63,730 nucleotides of DNA from Firmicutes bacterium UBA4882 (GTDB lineage Bacteria > Bacillota > UBA4882). Positions 15,716 through 24,886 of this stretch are shown here, in pieces (position 1 is the first letter of the stretch; every line of letters starts with the position of its first letter). Location: assembly GCA_002399265.1 (NCBI GenBank), contig DHDG01000031.1:1-63730 (forward strand). Reading direction: 5' to 3'. The notes under the pieces were generated by a model, which was not told where the DNA came from, did no database searches, and worked only from the letters and a program-made list of their open reading frames with translations. The position numbers and the translations under genes were made by a program.

Positions 15716-18700
15716 ATGCCAACACCTGCCCAGAACGGAAAGATCATGCCGCTGAATCTCAAGTCATCAGATTCCGTACAAAATCTGGCAAAACTAGCTT
15801 TGATTGATGATGTCACTGGCCTGCATAATCGGCGCTTTCTTTTTAACTATCTCGATCGCATTGTTGACGATAATGCATCGGGATGTTTGTCTTTATCAAT
15901 TATCGATATTGACTTTTTTAAGGCGGTCAATGATAGCTATGGACACCTATGCGGCGACGCGGTTTTAGCCAGCTTTGCTGCTTTCCTCAAAAACCACCTG
16001 CGTAAAGAAGACACTGCCGTGCGTTACGCCGGCGATGAATTCGTGCTGCTTTTCCCCGATACTTCCTTAGAGGCTACCTCAGGTATCATGAACAGGCTTT
16101 GTGCCGATACAGCGGCGCACCTTTTTGCGAGTGATTTGCTGGGACGCAAGATCCGCATTACGTTTAGTGCCGGTTTTGAATGTTTGACTCAGGATGCCGG
16201 TTTGGGCAGCGGCAAGGAACTGTTGCGTAAAGCCGATGCTGCTTTATATATGGCGAAAAAGCGAGGGCGCAATCAAGTGTGTAGCGCCAGCGATTTATCA
16301 TCGAGCCCGGATTCCATGCTGAACTTTAGCGATGCGTTTCACTCCGACGAAATTATCGGCCGTAGTTACGCTCTTAGTCAGATGCGATCCCAGTTATGCT
16401 CGGTCAGGGAAGGGCACGGCTGGTTTACCTTACTTTCAGGAGAAACAGGAGTTGGCAAATCACGTTGCGCCAATTATTTGCAAGATGTTGCTGTGCGCGA
16501 CGGCTTTACCATTTTGGCCGGCAGCTGCCACGATCATACAGCGGCGATGCCTTATTGGGCAGTCACGGATCTGCTCCGGGATTCACTCTTATCTGGCGAA
16601 ACACTTAATTTGGAGCAGCTGGCCGGTTTTTTGCCGTCGCTGGGCAATCTGCTTCCGGAAGTGGAGAATTTGGCTGCGGGGGCTCCTCTGATTACGAAAA
16701 CTTTGATGCCACAGGAGCGTAACGTATTCTTCGGAGGGATATGTCGTTATTTAGCCAGTCTGGCGGAAAGCACTCCATTGCTCATCAGAATTGAGGATGT
16801 GCAATGGATCGATCAAAGTTCAGCTCAATTCTTGGCCTTCTTTATCAGACAGATCGCGGACAAACCGATTCAGGTGCTTTGTACTTACTCGCCAGAAGAG
16901 GTATTGACGACACCCGATCTGGAGCATCCGCTCACACTGCTGAAAAATGTGCTGGCTCGCGAAACTAATTATAGCCATATTCATCTGGATCGTTTACAAC
17001 AAGTTGAAGTAGCTGGCCTAATCTGCCGGATACTTGGAGCTGACGGTGTTTCAGATAATTTTACCGCTTATATTTATCGCGAATCGGAAGGCAACCCCTT
17101 TTTTGTCGAGCAAATCCTCAAAACGCTTTATGATGAAGGAACAATCTATCCTTCAGATGAAGGATGGGAAAGAGAACGTATTGAAAATTTAACGCTGCCG
17201 CCTTCAATTAGGGATCTTTTCCGTAAGCGCATCAGCCGCGTAAACGACCAAACCAGGGAAGTGCTTTCACAGGCTGCTGTCATTGGCGAGGTGTTCGAAT
17301 TTGACATCCTCAGGCAGATTTCCGGATTAAACGAAGGCTATTTGTTGGATGTTCTTGATGAGGCCATTGGAGCACAACTTGTTGAGGAGCATTCCAAAGA
17401 CGGTGAGCGTTACCGCTTCACCCACGGTAAAATCATGCAGGTTCTTTACGAAGAGATGACTGTGCGCCGACGTAAAATGCTACACTTACGCATTGCCGAG
17501 TTGTTGGAGCAATTTGATCAAGGCAGTAGCGTGTTTGCCCGCTTAAGCTGGCATTTTTACAAAGGCGGCCACGGCGAAAAAGCCTGTGATTATTCTCTGC
17601 TGGCAGCACAAAGAGCGATCGATCTGCTAGCATTTAATGAAGCCCTAAGCCAGCTGAAGACGGTCGAAGAACTGCTGGCCGAAGGCGTCACAATTTCTGA
17701 TGAGCAACGTTTGCTGTATCTTCTGATTGAAGGCCGCGCTTTATTTGAAACAGGAAAATACCTGCAGGCCATCAGTGGATTAGAAGAAGCCAAGAAATTG
17801 GCAGTTGCTGCAGACGATCGGATCTCAATAATTAATGCCTTGATTTTAATGGCCATGTGTGAAGAACGCTTGGGTGAGCACGATATTGTTTTTGCGCATC
17901 TTGACGAAGCCATCGATTATGCCAGACGGGAAAATGTGAAGCCGGAGCTTTTTGCTCGTATTTATCGCATCTACGGCATGATCTATCTTCAGAAAGGCGA
18001 AATGAAGCAAGCTCTGGAGTATGCTCTGAAGCAATTAGAGAAGGCGAAGGCAGCCCAATCTGTCTATGATGAGCGGTTATCTTTTCTATTGCTGGGCTCC
18101 ATTTACTTCGGGTGGGATGTTCATGACAAAGCCGCGCAGTATTTTGAAGAAGGCTTGCGGTTGGCTCCTGTAGAAAGCGATTCCATTGAGCCGCACTTCA
18201 TCAATAACCTGGGAGTTCTGGCCTACTATCGTGGTGACTGGGACGAAGCCGATTCCCATTACCATCGCGGATTAGTCATTGCCCGTAGACTCGGAGACTT
18301 GCATCAGGAAATGATCTTACTAATCAATTGCAGTGAGTTGCAGATTTGCAGAGGTCAGATTGCGGAAGCTGAAAAAACCATGCACAATGTCACGCAGTTG
18401 GTTAAGGAAATGAAATCCAAAGAACTTTATGGGCATGCCAAACTAAATGAAGGCTTGCTGAATATCAGGAAGAGGCTGCCGAAAGAGGCATTGGAAGCAT
18501 TTGATGCCGCTCTCGTTTCCTTTACGGCCATGAATTCCAAGAATTACGGCTCAGTAACGCAAGTCTACCGTGCTCTGGCACTGATTATTCTGGAAAGGTA
18601 TGCGGAAGCCGCCCAATCTCTGGAGCGCGCGGAGCAGCTGGCCAAAGAAGCTGACAGTAAGGCGAGTCTGGCGATGACGGTTCTGGTATCAGCTTTTGCG

Positions 18701-18958
18701 GATTTCCGGCAGCGGAAATTTCAGGATGCTAATCGCAAGTTAAATGAGAGTAAGCGTTATTACAGGCATGTAAAACGCCCATTTCAGGAAGCGCTCATCG
18801 AATTACTGGAAGCGCTCTTGATCCTACAAGTCGGCGCTGATAAGCGGACTGCTTTCAAGAAACTTGATAAGGCGGCCGAGATATTTGAAAGACTGCGCAC
18901 TCCCGAATTGGAGACTGCGAACAATCTTAAAAGTGTCTGGAGTGAGAAACTTAATTAG
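15716..18958 (+). CDS. GGDEF diguanylate cyclase fused to an AAA-type ATPase and TPR repeats
   Basis: A 1080-residue cytoplasmic signalling protein with no membrane segment. Residues about 25-185 form a GGDEF domain: DDVTGLHNRR, the active site AGDEF (105-109) and, five residues before it, the RKED inhibitory (I) site, so it is probably an active, product-inhibited cyclic-di-GMP synthase. Residues about 213-560 are a large STAND-like ATPase (Walker A GETGVGKS at 242-249; LLIRIEDVQWID as Walker B). The rest is TPR-like helices for partner binding. There is no recognisable DNA-binding domain at either end. The ATG follows TTGGGGGTG. It is transcribed alone, ending in a terminator, and diverges from the cyanophycin operon. 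Confidence 0.88.
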   Translation: MPTPAQNGKIMPLNLKSSDSVQNLAKLALIDDVTGLHNRRFLFNYLDRIVDDNASGCLSLSIIDIDFFKAVNDSYGHLCGDAVLASFAAFLKNHLRKEDTAVRYAGDEFVLLFPDTSLEATSGIMNRLCADTAAHLFASDLLGRKIRITFSAGFECLTQDAGLGSGKELLRKADAALYMAKKRGRNQVCSASDLSSSPDSMLNFSDAFHSDEIIGRSYALSQMRSQLCSVREGHGWFTLLSGETGVGKSRCANYLQDVAVRDGFTILAGSCHDHTAAMPYWAVTDLLRDSLLSGETLNLEQLAGFLPSLGNLLPEVENLAAGAPLITKTLMPQERNVFFGGICRYLASLAESTPLLIRIEDVQWIDQSSAQFLAFFIRQIADKPIQVLCTYSPEEVLTTPDLEHPLTLLKNVLARETNYSHIHLDRLQQVEVAGLICRILGADGVSDNFTAYIYRESEGNPFFVEQILKTLYDEGTIYPSDEGWERERIENLTLPPSIRDLFRKRISRVNDQTREVLSQAAVIGEVFEFDILRQISGLNEGYLLDVLDEAIGAQLVEEHSKDGERYRFTHGKIMQVLYEEMTVRRRKMLHLRIAELLEQFDQGSSVFARLSWHFYKGGHGEKACDYSLLAAQRAIDLLAFNEALSQLKTVEELLAEGVTISDEQRLLYLLIEGRALFETGKYLQAISGLEEAKKLAVAADDRISIINALILMAMCEERLGEHDIVFAHLDEAIDYARRENVKPELFARIYRIYGMIYLQKGEMKQALEYALKQLEKAKAAQSVYDERLSFLLLGSIYFGWDVHDKAAQYFEEGLRLAPVESDSIEPHFINNLGVLAYYRGDWDEADSHYHRGLVIARRLGDLHQEMILLINCSELQICRGQIAEAEKTMHNVTQLVKEMKSKELYGHAKLNEGLLNIRKRLPKEALEAFDAALVSFTAMNSKNYGSVTQVYRALALIILERYAEAAQSLERAEQLAKEADSKASLAMTVLVSAFADFRQRKFQDANRKLNESKRYYRHVKRPFQEALIELLEALLILQVGADKRTAFKKLDKAAEIFERLRTPELETANNLKSVWSEKLN

Positions 18959-18965
18959 TGACAGG

Positions 18966-18989
18966 GGCTGTCAAGTGACAGCCTTTTTT
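18966..18989 (+). terminator. Rho-independent terminator of the GGDEF-ATPase-TPR gene
   Basis: GGCTGTC-AAGT-GACAGCC followed by TTTTTT, eight bases after the stop codon. Confidence 0.9.
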
Positions 18990-19013
18990 CATGTGGGGCG
19001 TGCCAATTCTAAG

Positions 19014-19046
19014 GATATGCTAAGATTATTAGATATGCTATGATTA
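19014..19046. repeat. Direct repeat upstream of folD, 18-bp period
   Basis: GATATGCTAAGATTA (19014-19028) and GATATGCTATGATTA (19032-19046) differ at one base and end about 15 bases before the folD ribosome binding site. They could be operator half-sites or overlap the -10 region (TATGAT). No sigma-A promoter with a good -35 is clear. Confidence 0.45.
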
Positions 19047-19074
19047 GGATAATCGCGAATGGAGGTGTAAGATA

Positions 19075-19923
19075 TTGTCCGCAAAAATCATTGATGGCCG
19101 TTCGATCGCGGCGGAGCTGGAAAGAAAGGTAGCCGTAGAGGCAGCGCAGCTCGCAGCCGCTGGAATAGTACCTGGTCTGGCCGTTGTGCTTGTTGGAGAT
19201 GATCCGGCGTCCCGGGTGTACGTTAATTCCAAGAAAAAGGCTTGTCAGCGCTGCGGAATCCACTCTGAAGAAATCAAGATGCCTGCCACAGCCAGCACGG
19301 CAGAAATTGTGGCACAAGTTGAGCAACTCAATCAGAGCAAAGATATTCACGGAATTTTGGTGCAGTTGCCGATGCCTGCCGGAATTGACGAACAGCAGGT
19401 GATTAACAGTGTGCATCCTTCCAAAGATGTTGATGGTTTTCATCCGGCCAGTCTTGGCAGACTGTTTTCTGACGATCCTCTCTTTGTTCCGTGTACCCCA
19501 GCGGGAATCATGGATTTGGTCAAATCCACCGGAATTGAGATCAAAGGAAAAGAATGCGTGGTCGTTGGACGCAGTCTCATCGTTGGGAAGCCAATCAGTA
19601 TGTTGTTACTGCGCGAGCATGGTACCGTAACGATCGCTCATTCCCGCACCGCCAACTTGACGGAGGTGTGTCGGCGCGCCGATATTCTGGTCGTAGCCGT
19701 AGGACGCCCGCAACTGGTGACAGGCAGCATGATTAAACCCGGTGCCGTCGTCATTGATGTTGGCACCAACAAGGTCAATGACCGTCTGGTGGGGGATGTT
19801 AACTTTGAGGAAGCTGCCGCTGTCGCCAGTTATATCACGCCGGTACCAGGCGGAGTCGGGCCAATGACCATCGCAAAATTGATGGAGAACACCGTTTTAG
19901 CAGCCAGGTTGGCCAAGAGATAA
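19075..19923 (+). CDS. folD: Bifunctional methylene-THF dehydrogenase / methenyl-THF cyclohydrolase
   Basis: Interconverts 5,10-methylene- and 10-formyl-tetrahydrofolate using NADP. The 282-residue length is standard. Signatures are YVNSKKKAC (catalytic Lys), ILVQLPMP, the PSKDVDGFHP motif, the dinucleotide-binding GRSLIVGKP and the C-terminal TPVPGGVGPMT. The start is TTG at 19075, seven bases after GGAGGTG. With fhs at 29460 it gives two steps of the folate branch of the one-carbon (Wood-Ljungdahl) pathway. The next gene starts 15 bases after its stop, so the two are probably co-transcribed. Confidence 0.96.
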   Translation: MSAKIIDGRSIAAELERKVAVEAAQLAAAGIVPGLAVVLVGDDPASRVYVNSKKKACQRCGIHSEEIKMPATASTAEIVAQVEQLNQSKDIHGILVQLPMPAGIDEQQVINSVHPSKDVDGFHPASLGRLFSDDPLFVPCTPAGIMDLVKSTGIEIKGKECVVVGRSLIVGKPISMLLLREHGTVTIAHSRTANLTEVCRRADILVVAVGRPQLVTGSMIKPGAVVIDVGTNKVNDRLVGDVNFEEAAAVASYITPVPGGVGPMTIAKLMENTVLAARLAKR

Positions 19924-19938
19924 TTTGGGGTGAGAATT

Positions 19939-21567
19939 TTGAGACAGACGGTCTACGTAGTCGGACATAAAAACCCGGATACGGATTCAGTTTGTTCTGC
20001 ATTAGGCTACGCCGCCCTTAAGAGAGGTCTCGGTTTTCCGGATTATTTTGCCGCCAGGGCAGGGGTTGTTGGTACGGAGGCACGCTTTCTGCTGCGTCGT
20101 TTCGGATTGGACGCCCCGCTTTATCTGCCGGATGTTAAAACAAAAGTGCAAGATGTGATGAAAACCGATCTATTATCGGTACCGATGGATGCGCCCATCA
20201 AACAAGTCTATCATCGCTTGCAGGAAACGCACGGAAAACTGGCCGTCATCCAGCGTCCCGATGGTAGTCTGGGCGGAATTGTGACTAACTCGGATCTGGC
20301 GATGGCCTTTATGGGTGCGGTAGAATCAGATCAGCATTATCTGCGCTTCAGTCTCAGGACATTGCTGGATGTCATGCAGGGTACGCTTTTATGCGGTGAC
20401 ATTGACGCGGTTGTGAGCGGCCAGATTTTCATTGCGGCGATGTCTCCGCCCACAATGAAGCGGTTCTTACAGCCTGGCGCAATCATCATTACCGGCGATC
20501 GCACCGAGGCTCAAAAAATTGCGGCCGAGGTTTCGGCCTGCCTGATCATAACCGGTAACGCCAAGATAGATCCAGAAGTACTGGCGATCGCGTCTCAAAG
20601 GAATATGCCCGTGATCGTGGCACCGGGAGACACCTATATGGCAGTCCGCAATGTGGGATTGAGTCGTGCGGTCAGCGATGTCATGAATCAGGAGCCGATT
20701 GTGTTTGCTCCAGAAGATCTGTTATCAGATGTCATTAAGCAAACCCGTGAAGCCAGACACCGCGTTTATCCGGTCGTCAACGAAAAAAGCCGTATGGTGG
20801 CGGGGGCGCTGTTTCGCGACGACTTATTTGGCAATTCCGGACGCAATCTGGTGCTGGTGGATCACAATGAAAAAAGTCAGGCAGTGTCAGGAATTGAAGA
20901 AGCCAAAATACTGGAGATCATTGATCATCATCGACTGGGAGATATCCAAACCAGCGGTCCGGTATTAGTGCGCAATGAGCCGGTTGGCAGTACCGCGACG
21001 ATTGTGACCAAAATAGCGCGAGAGAATGCCTACGATCTGCCAGGCGAAATTTGCGGGGCACTGCTGGGTGCGATCCTTTCTGACACACTGGTGTTTCGGT
21101 CGCCAACCTGCACCGATATGGATCGGGAAATGGCCAACTATCTGGCCGGAAGATGCGGTGAGGATCCCGAAAAACTGGGGTTTGAGATGCTGCGCGCTGG
21201 TTCGGAGGTGGAAGGTTTGCCGGCCGATCAGTTGATCCGCTACAATCTTAAGGAATACCAAATTGGAGGTAATCGCGCGGCAGTCGGACAATGTGAAGTT
21301 GTGGACACGAGTCGCTTGTTGACGCGCAAAGATGAAATCTTGACTGAAATGGATGCCCTCTGTCAAAGCCGTGATCTAGCTGTCATGATTATGATGTTTA
21401 CTGAAATTATGCGGCGCGGTACGCATCTGTTGATCACCGGGCCAGAAAAGGCTTTAATTGCCGCAGCCTTCAAACAAAAATTTGATCCGGAAGGCTTTTT
21501 CCTTCCTGGGGTGTTGTCCCGCAAAATGCAGATCATTCCCAAAGTAACGGTTGCTTTGGGCGGGTAA
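19939..21567 (+). CDS. Manganese-dependent inorganic pyrophosphatase with CBS and DRTGG domains (family II)
   Basis: Hydrolyses pyrophosphate to phosphate. This is the nucleotide-regulated form: the DHH catalytic domain is split, with GHKNPDTDSV at the N-terminus and VLVDHNE plus IIDHHRLGDI near residues 308-345, while the segment between holds two CBS domains around a DRTGG domain, expected to bind adenine nucleotides. A DHHA2 domain closes the 542-residue protein. I prefer TTG at 19939 (five bases after GGGGTGAG) over GTG 19930 because it gives the family N-terminus MRQTVYVVGHKNP. It follows folD closely. Confidence 0.92.
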   Translation: MRQTVYVVGHKNPDTDSVCSALGYAALKRGLGFPDYFAARAGVVGTEARFLLRRFGLDAPLYLPDVKTKVQDVMKTDLLSVPMDAPIKQVYHRLQETHGKLAVIQRPDGSLGGIVTNSDLAMAFMGAVESDQHYLRFSLRTLLDVMQGTLLCGDIDAVVSGQIFIAAMSPPTMKRFLQPGAIIITGDRTEAQKIAAEVSACLIITGNAKIDPEVLAIASQRNMPVIVAPGDTYMAVRNVGLSRAVSDVMNQEPIVFAPEDLLSDVIKQTREARHRVYPVVNEKSRMVAGALFRDDLFGNSGRNLVLVDHNEKSQAVSGIEEAKILEIIDHHRLGDIQTSGPVLVRNEPVGSTATIVTKIARENAYDLPGEICGALLGAILSDTLVFRSPTCTDMDREMANYLAGRCGEDPEKLGFEMLRAGSEVEGLPADQLIRYNLKEYQIGGNRAAVGQCEVVDTSRLLTRKDEILTEMDALCQSRDLAVMIMMFTEIMRRGTHLLITGPEKALIAAAFKQKFDPEGFFLPGVLSRKMQIIPKVTVALGG

Positions 21568-21634
21568 AAATGATTTTGATCGGCAGCGTTGCGGCAGGAC
21601 TTTTTGCTTGGATACCGAATAGCTTGCCTGATAG

Positions 21635-21661
21635 GCCGGTTCGTGGTTGAGCCGGCTTTTT
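21635..21661 (+). terminator. Rho-independent terminator after the pyrophosphatase gene
   Basis: GCCGGTTC and GAGCCGGC (one T-G pair) flank a six-base loop and are followed by TTTTT. Confidence 0.8.
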
Positions 21662-21674
21662 ATGGGAAGTATTA

Positions 21675-21686
21675 TGTATACAGTAT
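21675..21686. promoter_or_regulatory. TGTATACA motif upstream of the aspartate aminotransferase gene
   Basis: The 12-mer TGTATACAGTAT is the exact reverse complement of bases 4424-4435 upstream of the hydrogenase operon and contains the palindrome TGTATACA. It lies about 70 bases before the aminotransferase start. Possible GntR-type operator. Confidence 0.3.
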
Positions 21687-21758
21687 TACGGCTACAACTG
21701 ATAGCCGTGACCCCGTCGATAATTAGGACGCAATTATAACGGCTGAGGAGAGATTATC

Positions 21759-22970
21759 ATGCGCTTTAGTGAAAGAGCCCGGGCGATCACACCATCGTCA
21801 ACCTTCGCATTTGATGCCAGAGCCAAGGAAATGGTCCGGAAAGGAATTGATGTCGTTAGCTTCGGAACAGGAGAGCCGGATTTTGATACTCCGAAGCTGA
21901 TTCAGGATGCTGGTATTGAAGCAATCCAGAAAGGTGTCACCAGATACACTCCGGTGGCTGGTTTGCTGCCTTTGCGGGAAGCAATCTGCCGGAAAATGAA
22001 GGAAGATCATGGCTTAAGCTATGAGCCTTCGCAGGTCTTGGTGTCCTCTGGTGCTAAAATGTCACTTTATATTGCTTTCCAGGTCCTGCTATCCCCTGGT
22101 GACGAAGTACTTATTCCCGCACCGTATTGGGTGAGCTATGTTGAGCAGGTCAAATTGGCAGACGGAGTACCAGTCATTGTACCGAGCACCGAAAAAGATG
22201 GCTTCCGTATCAAGCCTGAAGCACTGCGCAAGTACATTACTCCGAAAACCCGCGTATTGCTGCTGAACAGTCCGTCGAATCCTTCCGGCGCTGTGTATAC
22301 CGAAGCCGAAATCAGAGCTATTGCCGAGGTGGCCTGCGAACACGATTTGACGATTGTTTCTGATGAGATTTACGAAAAATTAATCTATGATGGCAACAGC
22401 CATTTTTCGATTGCACAGGTTAGTCCGGAGCTGCAAGATCGCACCATCCTGATTAACGGTGTGTCCAAAACCTATGCCATGACCGGCTGGCGTATTGGAT
22501 ACGCGGTCGGCCCGAAAGAAGCCATTAAACTAATGTCCAATTTACAGGGGCATAGTACTTCCAATGCTTCATCCATTGGCCAGTACGCCAGTATTACAGC
22601 CTTAACTGGCTCCCAGGATGCTTTCCGCACCATGAAAGCCGAGTTCGAAAAGCGTCGTAATCTCATGGTGGAGCGCGTGAATAAGATTCCCGGATTCAGT
22701 TGTCGCAAACCGGAAGGGGCTTTCTACGTTTTCGCCAACATCTCAGAGTTGCTGCACAAAACATTGAGCGGCGTAACCATCAATTCTGGCGATGATCTGG
22801 CGGATGTCCTGCTGGATCATGCCCATGTAGCAGTTATCCCGGGATCCGGTTTCGGAATGCCTGATTTTGTAAGGTTCTCCTATGCCACTTCGATCAACCG
22901 GATTGAAGAAGGATTGGATCGCATTAGAGAATACCTCTCCCTGCAATTGAATCTGGAAAAAGTAGTCTGA
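21759..22970 (+). CDS. aspC: Aspartate aminotransferase (class I, PLP)
   Basis: A 403-residue aminotransferase of the subgroup I-beta found in thermophiles and Firmicutes. It exchanges amino groups between aspartate and 2-oxoglutarate. Motifs: FGTGEPDFDTP, SPSNPSGAVYT, SDEIYEKLIYDG, the PLP lysine in NGVSKTYAMTGWRIGY and the terminal substrate arginine in VRFSYATS. The start ATG follows GAGGAGAG. It is flanked by terminator hairpins and is probably monocistronic. The aspartate link to asparagine synthetase and cyanophycin in the same window is suggestive but may be coincidental. Confidence 0.9.
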   Translation: MRFSERARAITPSSTFAFDARAKEMVRKGIDVVSFGTGEPDFDTPKLIQDAGIEAIQKGVTRYTPVAGLLPLREAICRKMKEDHGLSYEPSQVLVSSGAKMSLYIAFQVLLSPGDEVLIPAPYWVSYVEQVKLADGVPVIVPSTEKDGFRIKPEALRKYITPKTRVLLLNSPSNPSGAVYTEAEIRAIAEVACEHDLTIVSDEIYEKLIYDGNSHFSIAQVSPELQDRTILINGVSKTYAMTGWRIGYAVGPKEAIKLMSNLQGHSTSNASSIGQYASITALTGSQDAFRTMKAEFEKRRNLMVERVNKIPGFSCRKPEGAFYVFANISELLHKTLSGVTINSGDDLADVLLDHAHVAVIPGSGFGMPDFVRFSYATSINRIEEGLDRIREYLSLQLNLEKVV

Positions 22971-23038
22971 TTGCAATAGTTGATCGAGACCGCATCACCG
23001 AAAATGACTAAAAAACTCAATTGATCAATTGTTGACAC

Positions 23039-23068
23039 AGAGCTGCCATACTTTTGTCTGGCAGCTCT
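23039..23068 (+). terminator. Hairpin after the aspartate aminotransferase gene
   Basis: Ten-base perfect arms AGAGCTGCCA and TGGCAGCTCT with a ten-base loop, followed by a weak T-rich stretch (AACTTTA). A probable terminator. Confidence 0.6.
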
Positions 23069-23156
23069 AACTTTATGAAGCAAATTATGGTACGATCGGA
23101 AATACGAGAGACAATAAGAGAGCGTACTCCGGGGAACAGGAAGGGGAGAGAAATTC

Positions 23157-24242
23157 ATGATGCAGACGCGCTTTGGTAAAGTGGTCGCGATCATCTCCCA
23201 AGGGGATCAGCTCAGTGAGATCATGACAGAAGTGGAAGGACGGATGGAAAAAGCATATGTTTACCCGCAGTTAACGGGGAACCCGCAACCCGGGGAGACG
23301 GTTTTGTTGAACACTACCGCCGTTCGTCTGGGCCTTGGCAGCGGCGGCCGGCACTTTGTGCAGCTGATCGTTGGCAGAGAGCAGCACGAATTAGACGGTC
23401 CCGGGCACATCATGAAACTCCGCTACACTCCCTGGCAGCTAAAATGCCAGACTATTGACGAACCGGGGGCAGCCGGTCATGAAGCCTTAAAGGACGGGGG
23501 CAATCTGGAGGGCATGCCGGTGGTCGTCGCCGAACTGCATAGTCAATTGGCACCCATATGTCTGATGGCCAAAGAACATAGCTCCTGTAAGATTCGACTC
23601 GTTTACATTATGCCGGATTGGGCCGCACTACCAATCGCGCTCAGTAATACAGTCCGGCAACTGCAAAGCCAGGGTTTGATTGATCACACGATTACATATG
23701 GACATGCTTTTGGCGGGGATGCCGAGGCGGTCAATATTTTCAGCGCTTTGCTGGCCGCCCGGAAAGTTTTTCATGCCGATGTGGCAGTTGTCGCTATGGG
23801 ACCTGGAATTGTCGGGACTGGCACGAAATATGGATTTTCAGGCATCGAACAAGGTCCGGCGCTCGATGCGGTCGCCTTGATGGGCGGAAAAGCGATCGCA
23901 CCGCTACGCATCGGCTTTGGGGATCAGCGGGAGCGGCATTATGGTATTAGCCATCATTCACTGACTGTGCTGGCAGAGATCGTCCAAAACAAAGTCAGGG
24001 TGCCATTACCAGTGCTCTCGGGCGACAAAGGCATAGTTATATATAGTCAGCTGACCGCCGCCGGGATTGCCGAAAAGCATCATTTGGTTGAGGTAGACGC
24101 CACCGATACTCTTGATTTGATGCAAACCCGTCAACTGAATGTTACGACGATGGGCCGGGGCCTACGCGCAGAACCTGAGTTTTTTATGAGTGCTGGCGCG
24201 GCTGGGATTTTAGCCGCACAGGAGGCAAAAGGATGGAGTTAA
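23157..24242 (+). CDS. DUF3866 family protein, unknown function
   Basis: A 361-residue cytoplasmic protein that I place in DUF3866, a family of Firmicutes and Actinobacteria with no assigned function. It has Gly-rich stretches typical of a nucleotide- or phosphate-binding fold: LGLGSGGRHFV near residue 60, TYGHAFGGDAEAV near 180, and AMGPGIVGTGTKYGFSGIEQG near 220. No classical P-loop or metal motif is visible. The ATG follows GAAGGGGAG. It overlaps nudF by ten bases, so the two are translationally coupled and a nucleotide-related role is a reasonable guess. Confidence 0.75.
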   Translation: MMQTRFGKVVAIISQGDQLSEIMTEVEGRMEKAYVYPQLTGNPQPGETVLLNTTAVRLGLGSGGRHFVQLIVGREQHELDGPGHIMKLRYTPWQLKCQTIDEPGAAGHEALKDGGNLEGMPVVVAELHSQLAPICLMAKEHSSCKIRLVYIMPDWAALPIALSNTVRQLQSQGLIDHTITYGHAFGGDAEAVNIFSALLAARKVFHADVAVVAMGPGIVGTGTKYGFSGIEQGPALDAVALMGGKAIAPLRIGFGDQRERHYGISHHSLTVLAEIVQNKVRVPLPVLSGDKGIVIYSQLTAAGIAEKHHLVEVDATDTLDLMQTRQLNVTTMGRGLRAEPEFFMSAGAAGILAAQEAKGWS

Positions 24243-24772
24243 GAGAGACTCTAATTGGCAGTGAGTATTTCTTTCACGGCATGATTAATGTGCGGCTCGA
24301 CCAGGTGCGGACGCCCAATGGCAGCATCGCGCAGAGAGTGGTCGCGGAACATCCAGGGGCAGCCGCGATTGTGACAGTGAATCAGGACGGCCGTTTGGTG
24401 CTGGTCAGGCAGTACCGGCATCCGATCGGGCGAGAATTGCTTGAAATCCCGGCCGGTAAGCTGGACGGTGGCGAACCGCCCGAACAATGTGCAGCCCGCG
24501 AATTATCTGAAGAAACCGGATTACAGCCGGTTGAACTGCTTGAGCTCGGCAAGATTGTGACCGCTCCCGGGTTTTGCAATGAGGGAATTACCTTGTTTTT
24601 CGCCCGGGGAGTGCCACAGCAGGGTGCGAAGGCCTCCCAGGATGCAGATGAATTTATAGAAATCGAGCTGCTTGAGGTCGAACAGGTTTTTAGTGCGATC
24701 ACCCAAGGACAAATCATTGATGCCAAAACCATCTGCGGCCTAATGATGGCGCGCGCCAAAGGACTGCTTTAG
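24233..24772 (+). CDS. nudF: ADP-ribose pyrophosphatase (Nudix hydrolase)
   Basis: A 179-residue Nudix hydrolase that splits ADP-ribose to AMP and ribose 5-phosphate. The complete Nudix box runs from GKLDGGEPPE to ARELSEETGL near residues 75-98, preceded by VRQYRHPIGRELLEIPAG, which is characteristic of the ADP-ribose subgroup. Start overlaps the DUF3866 gene end, with AGGAGG inside that gene. In Bacillus the equivalent gene also lies just upstream of spoIIM, which supports the assignment. Confidence 0.92.
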   Translation: MELRETLIGSEYFFHGMINVRLDQVRTPNGSIAQRVVAEHPGAAAIVTVNQDGRLVLVRQYRHPIGRELLEIPAGKLDGGEPPEQCAARELSEETGLQPVELLELGKIVTAPGFCNEGITLFFARGVPQQGAKASQDADEFIEIELLEVEQVFSAITQGQIIDAKTICGLMMARAKGLL

Positions 24773-24833
24773 GAATGCTATGGTGGCGAAGCGCAGGCAA
24801 CGCAGGCCCACTTAAAATAATGTAATAATTTAG

Positions 24834-24886
24834 ACCACCGGCACGTAAGCATGTACCAGATAGGAGGGCGTTGCCGGTGGTTTTTT
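24834..24886 (+). promoter_or_regulatory. Terminator-like hairpin enclosing the spoIIM ribosome binding site
   Basis: Perfect ten-base arms ACCACCGGCA (24834-24843) and TGCCGGTGGT (24872-24881) are followed by TTTTTT. The 28-base loop contains the spoIIM Shine-Dalgarno GGAGGG (24863-24868) and the 3' arm contains the likely GTG start (24877). It could serve as the nudF terminator, an attenuator for spoIIM, or both. Confidence 0.65.
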
